DNA from: Ruegeria arenilitoris
Lineage (GTDB): Bacteria > Pseudomonadota > Alphaproteobacteria > Rhodobacterales > Rhodobacteraceae
DNA length: 64,000 nt
Assembly (NCBI RefSeq): GCF_013035315.1
Contig: NZ_WQHP01000003.1
Location: 124,001-188,000, forward strand
Reading direction: 5' to 3'
The notes under the pieces are model-generated. The model was not told the DNA's origin and made no database searches. It worked only from the letters and a program-made list of their open reading frames with translations. Shown piece by piece: positions 56,088 to 64,000 of this stretch. The position numbers were made by a program, and so were the translations under genes. Numbering within the stretch: position 1 is the first letter of the stretch; each line of letters starts with the position of its first letter.

Positions 56088-57488
56088 TCAGTTGAACTTG
56101 ACGTTGGACAGGTCGACGCCGGCCGCGGCCAACGCATCACTTGACTTCGGGCGAATGCCGGTTGGCATGAACTTGCCCAAAATGTTGCCAGCCTCATCCT
56201 TGCCTTCGCGCTTGAAGACGAAAATGTCCTGCATCGTGACGATATTGCCCTCCATCCCTGTAATTTCGGCGATGGACGTGACACGGCGGCTACCATCGGA
56301 CAGACGATTTAGCTGCAGAACAAAGTGGATAGCCGACGCAATGGTCGCTCGAATAGCGGCATGAGGCAGTTCGATACCGCCCATCTGCACCATCTGCTCG
56401 ACTCGCGACAGCGCGTCTCTGGGGCTGTTGGCGTGAACGGTTGTCATGGACCCGTCGTGACCCGTGTTCATGGCCTGTAGCATGTCGAATGCTTCTGACC
56501 CGCGAACCTCGCCAACGATGATGCGATCCGGGCGCATCCGCAGCGCATTTCGGACCAGATCTCGTTGCGCCACAGCGCCGGTACCGTCCAACCCAGCTGG
56601 CCGGGTTTCCATGCGCAGAACATGCTCCTGCTGCAACTGAAGTTCAGCGGCGTCTTCGATCGTGACGATCCGTTCGCGGGGACTGATGTAGGACGACAGC
56701 GCGTTCAGCATTGTCGTCTTGCCTGAACCCGTACCGCCTGAGATCAGGACATTCATCTTGGCTTCGACAAGACCACGCAGCAGTTTTGCAGCACTGTCAT
56801 TCAGCGCTTCGTTTTTGATTAGGCGCTCCATCGTCAGAGGCACACGGGCGAACTTCCGGATCGAAAGCGCTGGCCCATCCAATGCGCAAGGGCGAATGAT
56901 GGCATTCACGCGGCTGCCGTCTTCCAAACGCGCATCCACCCAAGGCTGGCGCTCATCAATGCGGCGTCCGACCCGGCTTACGATTTTGTCGATGATCCGC
57001 AGCAAGTGACGCTCATCCCTGAACCGTGCCGTGGTGTTCTCGAGTATTCCGGAACGTTCAACAAAGATCTGTTTATGACCGTTCACCAGGATGTCGTTGA
57101 TTGTCGGGTCGGCCAGAAGAGGCTCCAATGGCCCCAAACCCAGAACCTCATGCATCAACTCTTCGACCAACAGCTTCACTTCTTCGCTGCGCATCGCGCG
57201 CCCCTCGGCCCGCAGCAACTCGGTCACGTGCTTGCCGATCTCGCCTCTCAGCGTTTCTTCTTCGACCTTATCGATAACGGCGAGGTTGAGCTTGTCCAAC
57301 AGCGAGTTGTGCATCCGTGCCTTCAGGTCGATCCGGTCCATCTCGATGTTACGTTGGGCTGCAAGTTTCTCGGCTTCAAACGCTGTGACCTCCGCGGCCT
57401 CCTCCTCAGCCATTTGCTTCGTGTCCAATTGCACGATTGTTGCTGACTTTGGTGCCTGACGCCCTGTTCTGTCGAATTCACGAAACAT
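56088..57488 (-). CDS. tadA: Tad pilus assembly ATPase
   Basis: 466 residues. Walker A is [12 protein letters not shown] (about 249-260), Asp box and Walker B follow in [22 protein letters not shown], with histidine box [14 protein letters not shown]. It is the CpaF/TadA branch of secretion ATPases, with an N-terminal extension of about 100 mostly helical residues. It powers Flp pilus extension and perhaps retraction. The transcription unit runs on into tadB. Confidence 0.96.
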   Translation of the reverse strand: MFREFDRTGRQAPKSATIVQLDTKQMAEEEAAEVTAFEAEKLAAQRNIEMDRIDLKARMHNSLLDKLNLAVIDKVEEETLRGEIGKHVTELLRAEGRAMRSEEVKLLVEELMHEVLGLGPLEPLLADPTINDILVNGHKQIFVERSGILENTTARFRDERHLLRIIDKIVSRVGRRIDERQPWVDARLEDGSRVNAIIRPCALDGPALSIRKFARVPLTMERLIKNEALNDSAAKLLRGLVEAKMNVLISGGTGSGKTTMLNALSSYISPRERIVTIEDAAELQLQQEHVLRMETRPAGLDGTGAVAQRDLVRNALRMRPDRIIVGEVRGSEAFDMLQAMNTGHDGSMTTVHANSPRDALSRVEQMVQMGGIELPHAAIRATIASAIHFVLQLNRLSDGSRRVTSIAEITGMEGNIVTMQDIFVFKREGKDEAGNILGKFMPTGIRPKSSDALAAAGVDLSNVKFN

Positions 57489-57537
57489 TACTTTTTACCT
57501 TCTTACTTCTGTAACCGTCACAAACTTGACTGCAGGC

Positions 57538-58743
57538 TCAGTGATGCCCGACACGCGGAGGCAATGAGACAGTCGTCTGTTGGGCCAGTTTCCTGATTGC
57601 CCGGGTCAAAGGCGCCCGGTTCGACACATCCTGCAACGGAACACCGCGATCGACGGCTTCACGTACGGTTCGTTCATCCCTGGGGACCCAGAACGCAAAA
57701 TCCCTTTCCAACAACTTCGCAGCCGCACGATGATGGGCCGCGGGAATGATCGGCTTTTTCTCAAGGTTCGCGACAAGCTGAATTTCCAGTGCTGGATTCT
57801 CGGCCTGGTAAAAGTCCATCAGCTTACGCGCGGAACGAACCGACGGCACGGCCACGTCTGTCACCAGGTACAACAGATCCGCTTGTCCAAGGACCGGCGT
57901 GATCCATTCGACCAGTGCGCGTGGCAGATCGACGATCACGTAGTCATGGCTGCGCTTGAGGCAATCCAAAATCGCTGCGATCTGCTCTTCCTTTACGGCG
58001 CTGAGCGGACCGTAGCGGGATGGCGCTGAAAGGACGTCCACACCGCAAGGCGACTTGACCATGGCTTGTTCCAGGAACGCGGTGTCTGGAATGCTTTCTT
58101 CCATCGCCATGCGCCACATTGCGTCGCTTTCTTCGACATCCATCAAGGCTGCAAGCGAGCCGAACTGGAAATCGAGATCGACCAGAGCAACCTCGTTTGT
58201 GGCCTTTTTCTTGAAGAACCCCTCTTTGGACTGCAGCTCGTTCGCCATGTTCGCCGCCACGATTGACGAGCCGACACCACCGCGAGATTTTGCGACGGCG
58301 ATGACTTTACCTTGTGTTGCCTGCCCTCCCCAAAGGGCAGGCAACTGCGCTTGACGACGGGCGCGAATTTCATCGAGCTGAGGAACGATTTCCTCGTTGA
58401 TCGCTGTTCGCGGCAGCACGTCGTCCACACCAAGCTTTCTAAGCTGGCGCGCTTTTTCCAATGGAAGATCTTCGGACGCCAGCGCAATGATGATGGCGTT
58501 CGGCATTCTGGCATCGCAAATCGTGCGCGCCGTTTGCATCAGGTCGTCTGACTGGTCATCGACATCAAACAGAACGACGTCGTGACGGGCCGTAAGCGCA
58601 ACCGCAGCACCGTTAACCCCGGTTACGGTGTCCTGACGACCGGTAAAGCGGCAGTTGGCCTGCCCGGCAAGGGATCCTTCGATTGCCGAATAGATTTGCT
58701 CGTCCGGCGAAATCAACAAAACTGAAATCTGTTTGGCACTCAT
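57538..58743 (-). CDS. tadZ: Tad localisation protein TadZ/CpaE
   Basis: 401 residues. Residues 1-about 125 form an atypical receiver domain (ISVLLISPDEQIYSAIEGSL, VVLFDVDDQSDDLM). Residues about 145-390 are a MinD/ParA-like ATPase with a variant P-loop, AKSRGGVGSSIVAANMA: the first lysine of the deviant Walker motif is changed to Arg and the second to Ser. VDLDFQFGSLAALMD and VIVDLPRAL follow. CpaE/TadZ sets the pole or site of Tad assembly. 12 bases after the preceding gene's stop. Confidence 0.92.
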   Translation of the reverse strand: MSAKQISVLLISPDEQIYSAIEGSLAGQANCRFTGRQDTVTGVNGAAVALTARHDVVLFDVDDQSDDLMQTARTICDARMPNAIIIALASEDLPLEKARQLRKLGVDDVLPRTAINEEIVPQLDEIRARRQAQLPALWGGQATQGKVIAVAKSRGGVGSSIVAANMANELQSKEGFFKKKATNEVALVDLDFQFGSLAALMDVEESDAMWRMAMEESIPDTAFLEQAMVKSPCGVDVLSAPSRYGPLSAVKEEQIAAILDCLKRSHDYVIVDLPRALVEWITPVLGQADLLYLVTDVAVPSVRSARKLMDFYQAENPALEIQLVANLEKKPIIPAAHHRAAAKLLERDFAFWVPRDERTVREAVDRGVPLQDVSNRAPLTRAIRKLAQQTTVSLPPRVGHH

Positions 58744-58754
58744 GATCTTACTCC

Positions 58755-59393
58755 TTACTCAACGGCCCCGACGGCCAAATCTTCGGCCGGTACCGATGTA
58801 CTCATTGCAGGGATTGAAATGGTGTTCAGCTTACTTGAGGTGATCGCCGGGTCGCTTGCAGCCAGCGCAGCCAAGGGACCCAACGGCAATGCAAAATCGA
58901 AATCAAGATTGACGATTTCCGCGGTAACCACCGGGGTATAAGGACCTCCAAGAAAGCCCAAACGCGTATCGTGTGAATAGGTGAACTGGACATTTGCCGG
59001 GGTTGAACCGGGCGGCAGCAGCATTTCGATCTCGTCCCAGATGCGGCCGCCATAAGCCGTCGACGTATCAAGCTGGCACGGGGCCGGCAGGTTTGGAACC
59101 GCGCAGATGCCCCCGTTGCGGCACAAGGCACCAAATCGGGTGGTGGTGGGCGCCGACCCGGCCAAAGTATGCGTGCTGGGCAATGCGCCACACATCGGTG
59201 GCCCAACGGTCGCCAGGCGCGACGCAACCTGCATGGCCTTCTGTGCCATGGTCGTCGACCAATACAGGCGGCCATAATCCAGAATTCCGAAAATAAGCAC
59301 TAGGAAAAGCGGGATCACCATCCCCAGCTCGACAAGAGCGCCCCCTTCCTCGCGATGCCGGAAGGAACGGATGATATGCGTCAGACGTCTCAT
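58755..59393 (-). CDS. TadE-like pseudopilin (212 aa)
   Basis: 212 residues. A pilin-like N-terminus, REEGGALVELGMVIPLFLVLIFGILDYGR, has the Glu five residues after the cut site and a hydrophobic helix at about 22-44. The rest is probably periplasmic, with paired cysteines (CRNGGICAVP and later). It is one of two adjacent TadE-family proteins. Its start overlaps the previous gene stop by four bases. Confidence 0.88.
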   Translation of the reverse strand: MRRLTHIIRSFRHREEGGALVELGMVIPLFLVLIFGILDYGRLYWSTTMAQKAMQVASRLATVGPPMCGALPSTHTLAGSAPTTTRFGALCRNGGICAVPNLPAPCQLDTSTAYGGRIWDEIEMLLPPGSTPANVQFTYSHDTRLGFLGGPYTPVVTAEIVNLDFDFALPLGPLAALAASDPAITSSKLNTISIPAMSTSVPAEDLAVGAVE

Positions 59394-59881
59394 ACCCCGA
59401 AAATCCTGCTTTGGTCAGAGATTTCCGTTGTCAGCGGCCCAAGGGCTGCTCCGAACAGGCTGAACATGTTGCCGAACAGATAGTCGATCTGGATCTCAGC
59501 CGTAACTTCGACAACCGAAGTCGGATTGACCCGATACGCGCCAGATCGTGAGACGCAAGTCGGTGTTACATCAACCACGGTGGTTCCGTGCGGCAAAATA
59601 GATGACCCGCCCAACTGGTTTTCGACAATTGTCGTTGCCATCCCGTCATATCCGCCGACGCCGCCTGATGTGCAGGCGTCAATCGGTGCAATCCGGGCAA
59701 TCATACGTGAGGCATCGCGCACCCCAGCCGCAGTGGCCTGATGGATCCAGGTAATGCGTCCACCTTCAATGATTACGGCAAAGAACAGCAGGATCAGGGG
59801 CAGGACAATCCCAAACTCGACCATGGGCGCGCCCGACTCGCAGCGTTTGATACGGGTTATGAGAGCAGTCAGCTTTTTCAT
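59390..59881 (-). CDS. tadE: TadE-like pseudopilin (163 aa)
   Basis: 163 residues. CESGAPMVEFGIVLPLILLFFAVIIEGGRITW gives a pilin-like leader site (ESG before APMVE) and a hydrophobic helix at about 20-45. Minor pseudopilin of the Flp pilus, cut by CpaA. Overlaps tadG upstream and the other tadE-like gene downstream by four bases each. Confidence 0.9.
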   Translation of the reverse strand: MKKLTALITRIKRCESGAPMVEFGIVLPLILLFFAVIIEGGRITWIHQATAAGVRDASRMIARIAPIDACTSGGVGGYDGMATTIVENQLGGSSILPHGTTVVDVTPTCVSRSGAYRVNPTSVVEVTAEIQIDYLFGNMFSLFGAALGPLTTEISDQSRIFGV

Positions 59882-61359
59882 CGGTACAGCCTCACTACAT
59901 CGCGGAAGATGCCATCGTCGCTGCTGCTGCCGACACCGCCGCCAACTTGCTCAACCACTTCTACGTAAATGTCGAAATCCGTGCCGCTGGTCTGTTCCAA
60001 GGGTTGGATCAGAAAAACCTTCACGAATTCCTTGACCGGTATGTCCGTGGCGCGTCCAGAAACAGGGTTGGCGTTGCAATCGATCGCGGCTGCGACGAAC
60101 GTCCGGCGATCTGGATCGTCCAATGTTTCTTTTGCACATTGAGGACGACCGGATTCACTGCGCCCGGCCAGTACGTCGCCACCCGCAGCTCTGGCGATCT
60201 CGTTCAGGTACATCTTGTACCGCGTGGTTCCACTTGGGTTGCCCAATGGATGCGGCGTCAGGTTGTTAGCGGGGCCATCGCCATAGTTCATATCCAGATA
60301 GGCGGTCCGGCCAGTTGACCAGTCCCCGTTGCCGAACCGGTTGCCATGCGCGCATGATCCGGTCGCAAAACAATCATCCGGCGGAAACGGCATCGAGTCG
60401 CTGGAAATGGTCGGGTTGTTTTTAAGGCAGGCACCGCCTGTGTTTTCCCACCCTGCAATGACCTGAGGGCCAGGAGAGTACGCAGGATCATTCTTCAGAT
60501 TACTCATGGTCGACTGGAACAGGTCGAACCGCGAGTTGTAAATCGCACTACCGATCCCGTTACGCTGCCCCGGTTCAGTATCAACGCCGCGCTGAGAAAC
60601 ACATTGCGTCAGGTTCCCATGTGCGGCGATCAGGCAAATATAGAGCTTGGAACCGGTTTCCCCGGCGCAGGGTCCATTTGGGTTGATGCCGATATCCGTA
60701 GGATCAAGAAACCCAAAGTTTCCCGGCCCCCACGCAGAGTTGTTTCCGCCAGTGCGCAGTTTGATCGCCGCACCTTTGTTCGCATCAGCTGTCCAGTTGG
60801 GTGGGATACAAAACATCAGCGGCGTCACATCGCAGGCGTATTGAGTGAAGCCGGCGATTGCGACCGCATTTACGTCTTCATTCGGCCGGGTGACGCCCAG
60901 CAAATCCGCAAGGGCACGACCGAAGGGCAGAAAAACTGTTCTGGGCGTTGCAGTGACCTCGACCATAACTGCTGCAGTCGAGTCAGTTGTTACAAACCCG
61001 GCAACCGGGTCGTTGTCGTCGGGATCATCGCCGGGCGTTGGCAGGCCGGTCAAAAACCGCAGCGAGAAATCGGCGGAAGACCCCAAGTCCCGGCTACCCT
61101 CCGCAAAGAACTGGCTGTCTTCGATCATTCCCTCTGCTGCAGCGTTTGCCCGGGTGATTGCGTCAGCGTTGCCGTCCAGTTCCCCGGCGGCTGCCAAGGC
61201 CACGTGGTCCGTGTAGGCCTGCAGATCGGTTTGGGTCGAGGCCAGCCGCCCCAGATCGAATGTCAGAGCTGCCATCCCCATGATGACCACCATGCAAATC
61301 CCGACAAAGACAAGAATTGTCCCCTCTTCGTCTTTTGCGAATTTACGTGGTGAAAACAT
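59878..61359 (-). CDS. tadG: Tad-domain protein TadG
   Basis: 493 residues from the ATG at 61359, with AAAGG ahead. The N-terminal DEEGTILVFVGICMVVIMGMAALTFDLGRLA is a Tad-type pilin-like helix, and the large periplasmic rest is 460 residues with scattered cysteines (for example YACDVTPLMFCIPP, GGACLKNN, DDCFATGSCAHGN). TadG-like proteins anchor or cap the pilus. An upstream extension to 61518 overlaps the cpaB gene and was not used. Confidence 0.9.
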   Translation of the reverse strand: MFSPRKFAKDEEGTILVFVGICMVVIMGMAALTFDLGRLASTQTDLQAYTDHVALAAAGELDGNADAITRANAAAEGMIEDSQFFAEGSRDLGSSADFSLRFLTGLPTPGDDPDDNDPVAGFVTTDSTAAVMVEVTATPRTVFLPFGRALADLLGVTRPNEDVNAVAIAGFTQYACDVTPLMFCIPPNWTADANKGAAIKLRTGGNNSAWGPGNFGFLDPTDIGINPNGPCAGETGSKLYICLIAAHGNLTQCVSQRGVDTEPGQRNGIGSAIYNSRFDLFQSTMSNLKNDPAYSPGPQVIAGWENTGGACLKNNPTISSDSMPFPPDDCFATGSCAHGNRFGNGDWSTGRTAYLDMNYGDGPANNLTPHPLGNPSGTTRYKMYLNEIARAAGGDVLAGRSESGRPQCAKETLDDPDRRTFVAAAIDCNANPVSGRATDIPVKEFVKVFLIQPLEQTSGTDFDIYVEVVEQVGGGVGSSSDDGIFRDVVRLYR

Positions 61360-61393
61360 GGACGTGACCTTTCTGCGAACAATCTTTGGAAAA

Positions 61394-62209
61394 TCAGTTT
61401 GTGCGGGTTGCGTTTCCGGCGACCGGTACTTCCTGAATGTCGGATGTTCCGCGACGGACCTTAACGACAGGTTTTGGCGCCCCGTCAGCAACCGGCGACT
61501 TCTCAAGCAGGATGTCACTCAGGCGAATGGCTTCCAGGGGCTCATCGTCGGCTGTTTGCAGCGAGCGCAGCGACAGGCTGAGCTGACCAGCCTTCTGCGC
61601 CAGGGCCAGTCGCTGCCCCTGTTCCGGCGTAACTTCTACCGTCACGGTACGCGCCACGCCCGGCTGATCCAGTTCTTCATCGGCAGTCTGGTCGACACCA
61701 ACAATCCGAATGTTCTGCAGGATCGTCACCGCTCGCAACTCGTCGTTTCGGCCTCGGGTCAGGACGATATCGACGAAATCGCCTGGCGTCACAAAACCAC
61801 CGACGCCAGTCTGGGCGTCAACACTGATCGCCATGGCACGATTGTTTTCGCCAAGCGTTTGAACAATTGTAACTTTTTCTCCGAAATCCGAGACTTTCGA
61901 TTCCAGCAATAACTCGCCTTGCGCCAACGCTCGTTTGGCGCGACGCGGTTCTCCCCCATTTGCAGGAAGAACGTCATCGAAATTTGTAAATACGCCCGCT
62001 GGAACTGAATCCGCAGGCCAGTCAATAGTTGTCAACTTGTAGCCCTCAATAGGCGTTCCAAAAGGGATTGCCTCTGCGACGGCCACCACACTTACGATCG
62101 TGGGATCCGCGGCCGCCTGGCTTTGCCGAAGCTGTTCTTGGGCCATCATCACAGCACCACCGGCCAGACCTACGCCCAAGATTGTCATCATCAGTGATTT
62201 CACGCGCAT
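61394..62209 (-). CDS. cpaB: Tad pilus assembly protein CpaB/RcpC
   Basis: 271 residues from the ATG at 62209, with GGAG six bases ahead. A signal or anchor helix at about 6-26 leads into an SAF-like domain (VVAVAEAIPFGTPIEGYKL, about 44-110) and the RcpC part with VTPGDFVDIVLTR and VTVEVTPEQGQRLALAQKAG. RcpC/CpaB sits in the periplasm and joins the secretin. The secretin gene, normally adjacent, is missing here: TadG follows directly. Confidence 0.92.
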   Translation of the reverse strand: MRVKSLMMTILGVGLAGGAVMMAQEQLRQSQAAADPTIVSVVAVAEAIPFGTPIEGYKLTTIDWPADSVPAGVFTNFDDVLPANGGEPRRAKRALAQGELLLESKVSDFGEKVTIVQTLGENNRAMAISVDAQTGVGGFVTPGDFVDIVLTRGRNDELRAVTILQNIRIVGVDQTADEELDQPGVARTVTVEVTPEQGQRLALAQKAGQLSLSLRSLQTADDEPLEAIRLSDILLEKSPVADGAPKPVVKVRRGTSDIQEVPVAGNATRTN

Positions 62210-62296
62210 TGCATTCTCCAATACTCAGGGACATGGACCGATTTGCTGAACGCTCGATTAGGCATCGAGCAACAAAAAATCTGGTACTTTTGTTTG

Positions 62297-62324
62297 CCTT
62301 GCCCCCACAGAAACGGGGGCAAGG
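62297..62324 (-). terminator. Hairpin between flp and cpaB
   Basis: Ten-pair stem CCTTGCCCCC with GGGGGCAAGG, loop ACAGAAAC, 20 bases after the flp stop on the minus strand. No T run. It probably keeps the abundant pilin message stable or stops most transcripts, so that pilin exceeds the assembly proteins. Confidence 0.6.
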
Positions 62325-62343
62325 GCTTGTTTCGATCAAATGA

Positions 62344-62535
62344 TCAATCCGCTGCAGGACGTGTCGCAGCTGTGTCGGCCGCTTCAAAGTTATTGAAAGT
62401 TTCCGCGCCGAGGTCGGTCAGCACGAAGCCGCCAACCGCAATTGCGACAAACAGCGCGATGCCGTATTCAACCAGCGTTGCACCGCTTTCGTCGCGGCGA
62501 AGACGCACGAAGATCTTACGAATTCCATTCAACAT
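62344..62535 (-). CDS. flp: Flp-family type IVb pilin
   Basis: 63 residues. A short basic leader (MLNGIRKIFVRLRRDESG) is cut after Gly18, leaving ATLVEYGIAL with the essential Glu at +5 and a hydrophobic helix at about 19-43. This is the major Flp pilin assembled by the Tad machine. It is the first gene of the cluster, so the promoter lies in the long region upstream. A hairpin separates it from cpaB. Confidence 0.96.
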   Translation of the reverse strand: MLNGIRKIFVRLRRDESGATLVEYGIALFVAIAVGGFVLTDLGAETFNNFEAADTAATRPAAD

Positions 62536-63250
62536 AATATTTCTCCAGTCTGTTTTTTGACTATGCGCGAACCGCGCACAGACTCGAGGTTTTCCCCCTA
62601 GCCTTCTGGATTCGTAGCAAGGCCAGGCCGTAGCGCCGTCCCCTCAAACAGAAAAAATTTCCCGTTAAAAGTGTTTTCTTTTTCAGAATCTGCGGTTTCC
62701 AAGAGGGCATTCTTCAGTGCAGGAGTACAGGTTTGTATCCAACTTCATGCAATTTGGACCCAGGGCTTTATACTTCCAAAAAATTCCGTATTCGGACAGA
62801 TACGGTTAAATCCACGCAGGAATTTTCGCACAAAATTTAATAAGAATTCGAATAACCCTCAACATGCGGAGCGGCAATCAGAAAAGAGTGTAAGTGCATT
62901 TATACCGTCAAAAAAAATCAAAAAACAGAGCTACGGTTACCGAAAGGCAATCCCACAATACAGACCGAAATAGCCACCACGGTTTCTTATATGATGTGAC
63001 GAGCAGAACACTCGACCTCACTAGGTTCGGAATACCCAACATTCGCAAGATGTTCGGCACTCAGTGAGCCAATGGATGCGCCATCAGGAAGCTAACTTCA
63101 CATAAAAACAAGTCCGGCCGAAATGAGGTTAAACTTAAGTTTAACGCTAGATTAACAGATTGTTTTTGTTAAGTTAACCCATAGTCCTTCATACTGCTTG
63201 CAGACGAGTGTTGTTAAGTTGTTTTTCCTAACTTTCCAGGAGGGGGATAC
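62536..63250. other. Intergenic region upstream of flp
   Basis: About 715 bases, AT-richer than the flanking genes. It must hold the flp promoter on the minus strand. A frame at 62671-62973 has an untypical composition and no ribosome site, and was not taken as a gene. A perfect palindrome at 63128-63145 and repeated TTAAG/GTTAA elements lie near the right-hand end. No RNA gene was seen. Confidence 0.55.
63128..63145. promoter_or_regulatory. Perfect 18-base palindrome with repeated GTTAA elements
   Basis: GTTAAACTTAAGTTTAAC is its own reverse complement. Further GTTAAGTTAAC-like text occurs at about 63168-63178 and GTTAAGTT at about 63213. It lies about 105 bases before the small gene at 63251 and could be its operator, or that of flp at a distance. 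Binding protein unknown. Confidence 0.5.
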
Positions 63251-63448
63251 ATGAACAAGACGATCGCAAAGCATGTCGCTAAAAATAAGCAGACTTCTCG
63301 ATTGCACCCACCTCTGAAGTTGCTGGAGGAACAAAGACTCACGTGCCAACCTAAGTGTGCCAACTTTCCTCCGGTAGACGAAGCCTTTTTTGAGATAGCG
63401 CATCATAAGTGGCTCCTAGCGGCTAATAAAAAGCTCTCAGAAACCTAA
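63251..63448 (+). CDS. Possible small protein (65 aa) with very strong ribosome site
   Basis: 65 residues beginning MNKTIAKHVAKNKQ, basic at the start, with two cysteines (LTCQPKCANFPP) and a helical end. AGGAGGGGG lies four to five bases before the ATG, the strongest ribosome site in the neighbourhood, which is the main reason to keep it. No family recognised. It lies alone, on the opposite strand to flp. Confidence 0.48.
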   Translation: MNKTIAKHVAKNKQTSRLHPPLKLLEEQRLTCQPKCANFPPVDEAFFEIAHHKWLLAANKKLSET

Positions 63449-63646
63449 ATTTCCACCCCTGAATGCTCGAGTGGAAACTGTGCTTTTCGTAAAAATCATA
63501 AGGGTGCGAAAATTGCTCAATTTCGCCCCGCCCTCACTTCAATTTTCGGGGCTATTTACTGAGCCCACATGCATTCTCAGCAAATAGCACCGCCTTTTGA
63601 ATCGAATAAATACGGTAGCGTATTATTCTACCTATGATTGATATCA

Positions 63647-64000
63647 TTAAAGACCCAACAAGGCCTTCACGGCAGCCTCCACTTCATCCGTGACCGGTTT
63701 GTTGGCGGCCGCTTCAAGCGTTTCCCGTTCAAGAAGTTCCTGATCCTCGACCTGCTCTGACAGGTCCGCAATTTCTTCAACCGTCTCTTCATACTCGACG
63801 GCGGATCTTCGTTCTTCTCTCAGATCTCTCGCTACATCGACCGACTCCGCCAAATCTTCCTTGGCCTGATTAAGCTCATCTTCGAGCGATGGATCAGTTT
63901 CGAACGCCTCTTGAAGTTCCTCGACGCGCTCTCTGTCTTCGCGAACGTCGGCCAATGCGTCCTTCAGGTCATCTTCGATCTCTGACAGAGGTCTTTCAGG
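63647..64000 (-). CDS. Acidic coiled-coil protein (partial at window edge)
   Basis: The reading frame is open to the last base, so the start is outside; at least 117 residues are visible. Heptad-like Glu/Asp/Leu/Arg text (EDRERVEELQEAF, DLREERRSAVEYEE, ADLSEQVEDQELLERE) gives a long coiled coil, ending in a compact helix (VTDEVEAAVKALLGL). Function not recognised. Not related by sequence to the acidic repeat proteins at 45-50 kb. Confidence 0.72.
   Translation of the reverse strand, partial: PERPLSEIEDDLKDALADVREDRERVEELQEAFETDPSLEDELNQAKEDLAESVDVARDLREERRSAVEYEETVEEIADLSEQVEDQELLERETLEAAANKPVTDEVEAAVKALLGL

Noticed and set aside
62671-62973. 100-residue frame upstream of flp
   Set aside because: No ribosome site and a composition rich in Ser, Phe, Lys and Gln, unlike genes of this genome; probably chance in an AT-rich region.

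Overview
The window reads as a chromosomal segment of an alphaproteobacterium of the Rhodobacterales/Roseobacter group (Ruegeria- or Phaeobacter-like). This rests on gene content and style: a PhaA-G cation/proton antiporter operon with fused A/B subunits, a SelD protein fused to a flavin oxidoreductase, a Hint-domain protein, paired MerR regulators next to a beta-oxidation operon, many ATGA stop/start overlaps, and a Tad pilus cluster. I cannot name the species from the sequence alone. No rRNA, tRNA, CRISPR array, insertion sequence or prophage was found.

Layout. 1-3700: the end of a Mrp/Pha-type Na+(K+)/H+ antiporter operon (A/B partial, C, D, E, F, G). 3706-6908: selenium use, with SelD fused to an NDH-2-like flavoprotein and, convergent with it, the tRNA 2-selenouridine synthase MnmH. 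6945-9326: a SRAP DNA-protein crosslink protein and a periplasmic 5'-nucleotidase. 9435-11594: a tightly overlapping operon DUF952, DUF1330, pyrD, arsC. 11591-13851: a MATE exporter and two hot-dog thioesterases. 13969-21789: two MerR regulators and a fatty or branched acyl-CoA oxidation operon (acyl-CoA dehydrogenase, small protein, GST, thiolase, cupin, FadJ). 21853-24977: a Hint protein lacking its cysteine, an EamA transporter and a pseudo-M48 membrane protein. 24984-29508: an overlapping nucleoside salvage operon cdd-deoA-deoB-add-upp. 29613-31383: a VOC/bicupin fusion and a membrane protein. 31569-37535: maeB, prpE (with TTTGCAAA-type upstream sites) and an amidase. 37793-41958: nadK, glyA and small housekeeping or unknown genes.

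The most unusual part is 42-64 kb. A type I secretion exporter pair (HlyD-like adaptor and an ABC protein with a long disordered N-terminus and a substituted H-loop) lies downstream of two large cysteine-free acidic proteins: a 648-residue repeat protein and an 885-residue Gly/Asp/Asn-rich low-complexity protein. Divergent from these is a CsgD-like LuxR regulator coupled to an unknown 165-residue protein. Next comes a second LuxR-type regulator overlapping a prepilin peptidase gene, and then a Tad/Flp pilus cluster on the opposite strand (flp, cpaB, tadG, two tadE-like genes, tadZ, tadA, tadB, tadC) with no secretin gene in the window.

Taken together, 42-62.5 kb looks like a surface-attachment island: a secreted acidic matrix or adhesin, its dedicated exporter, fine pili, and two LuxR-type regulators. 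The matrix/adhesin role and the joint regulation are inference. The gene families and the order of genes are read from the sequence.
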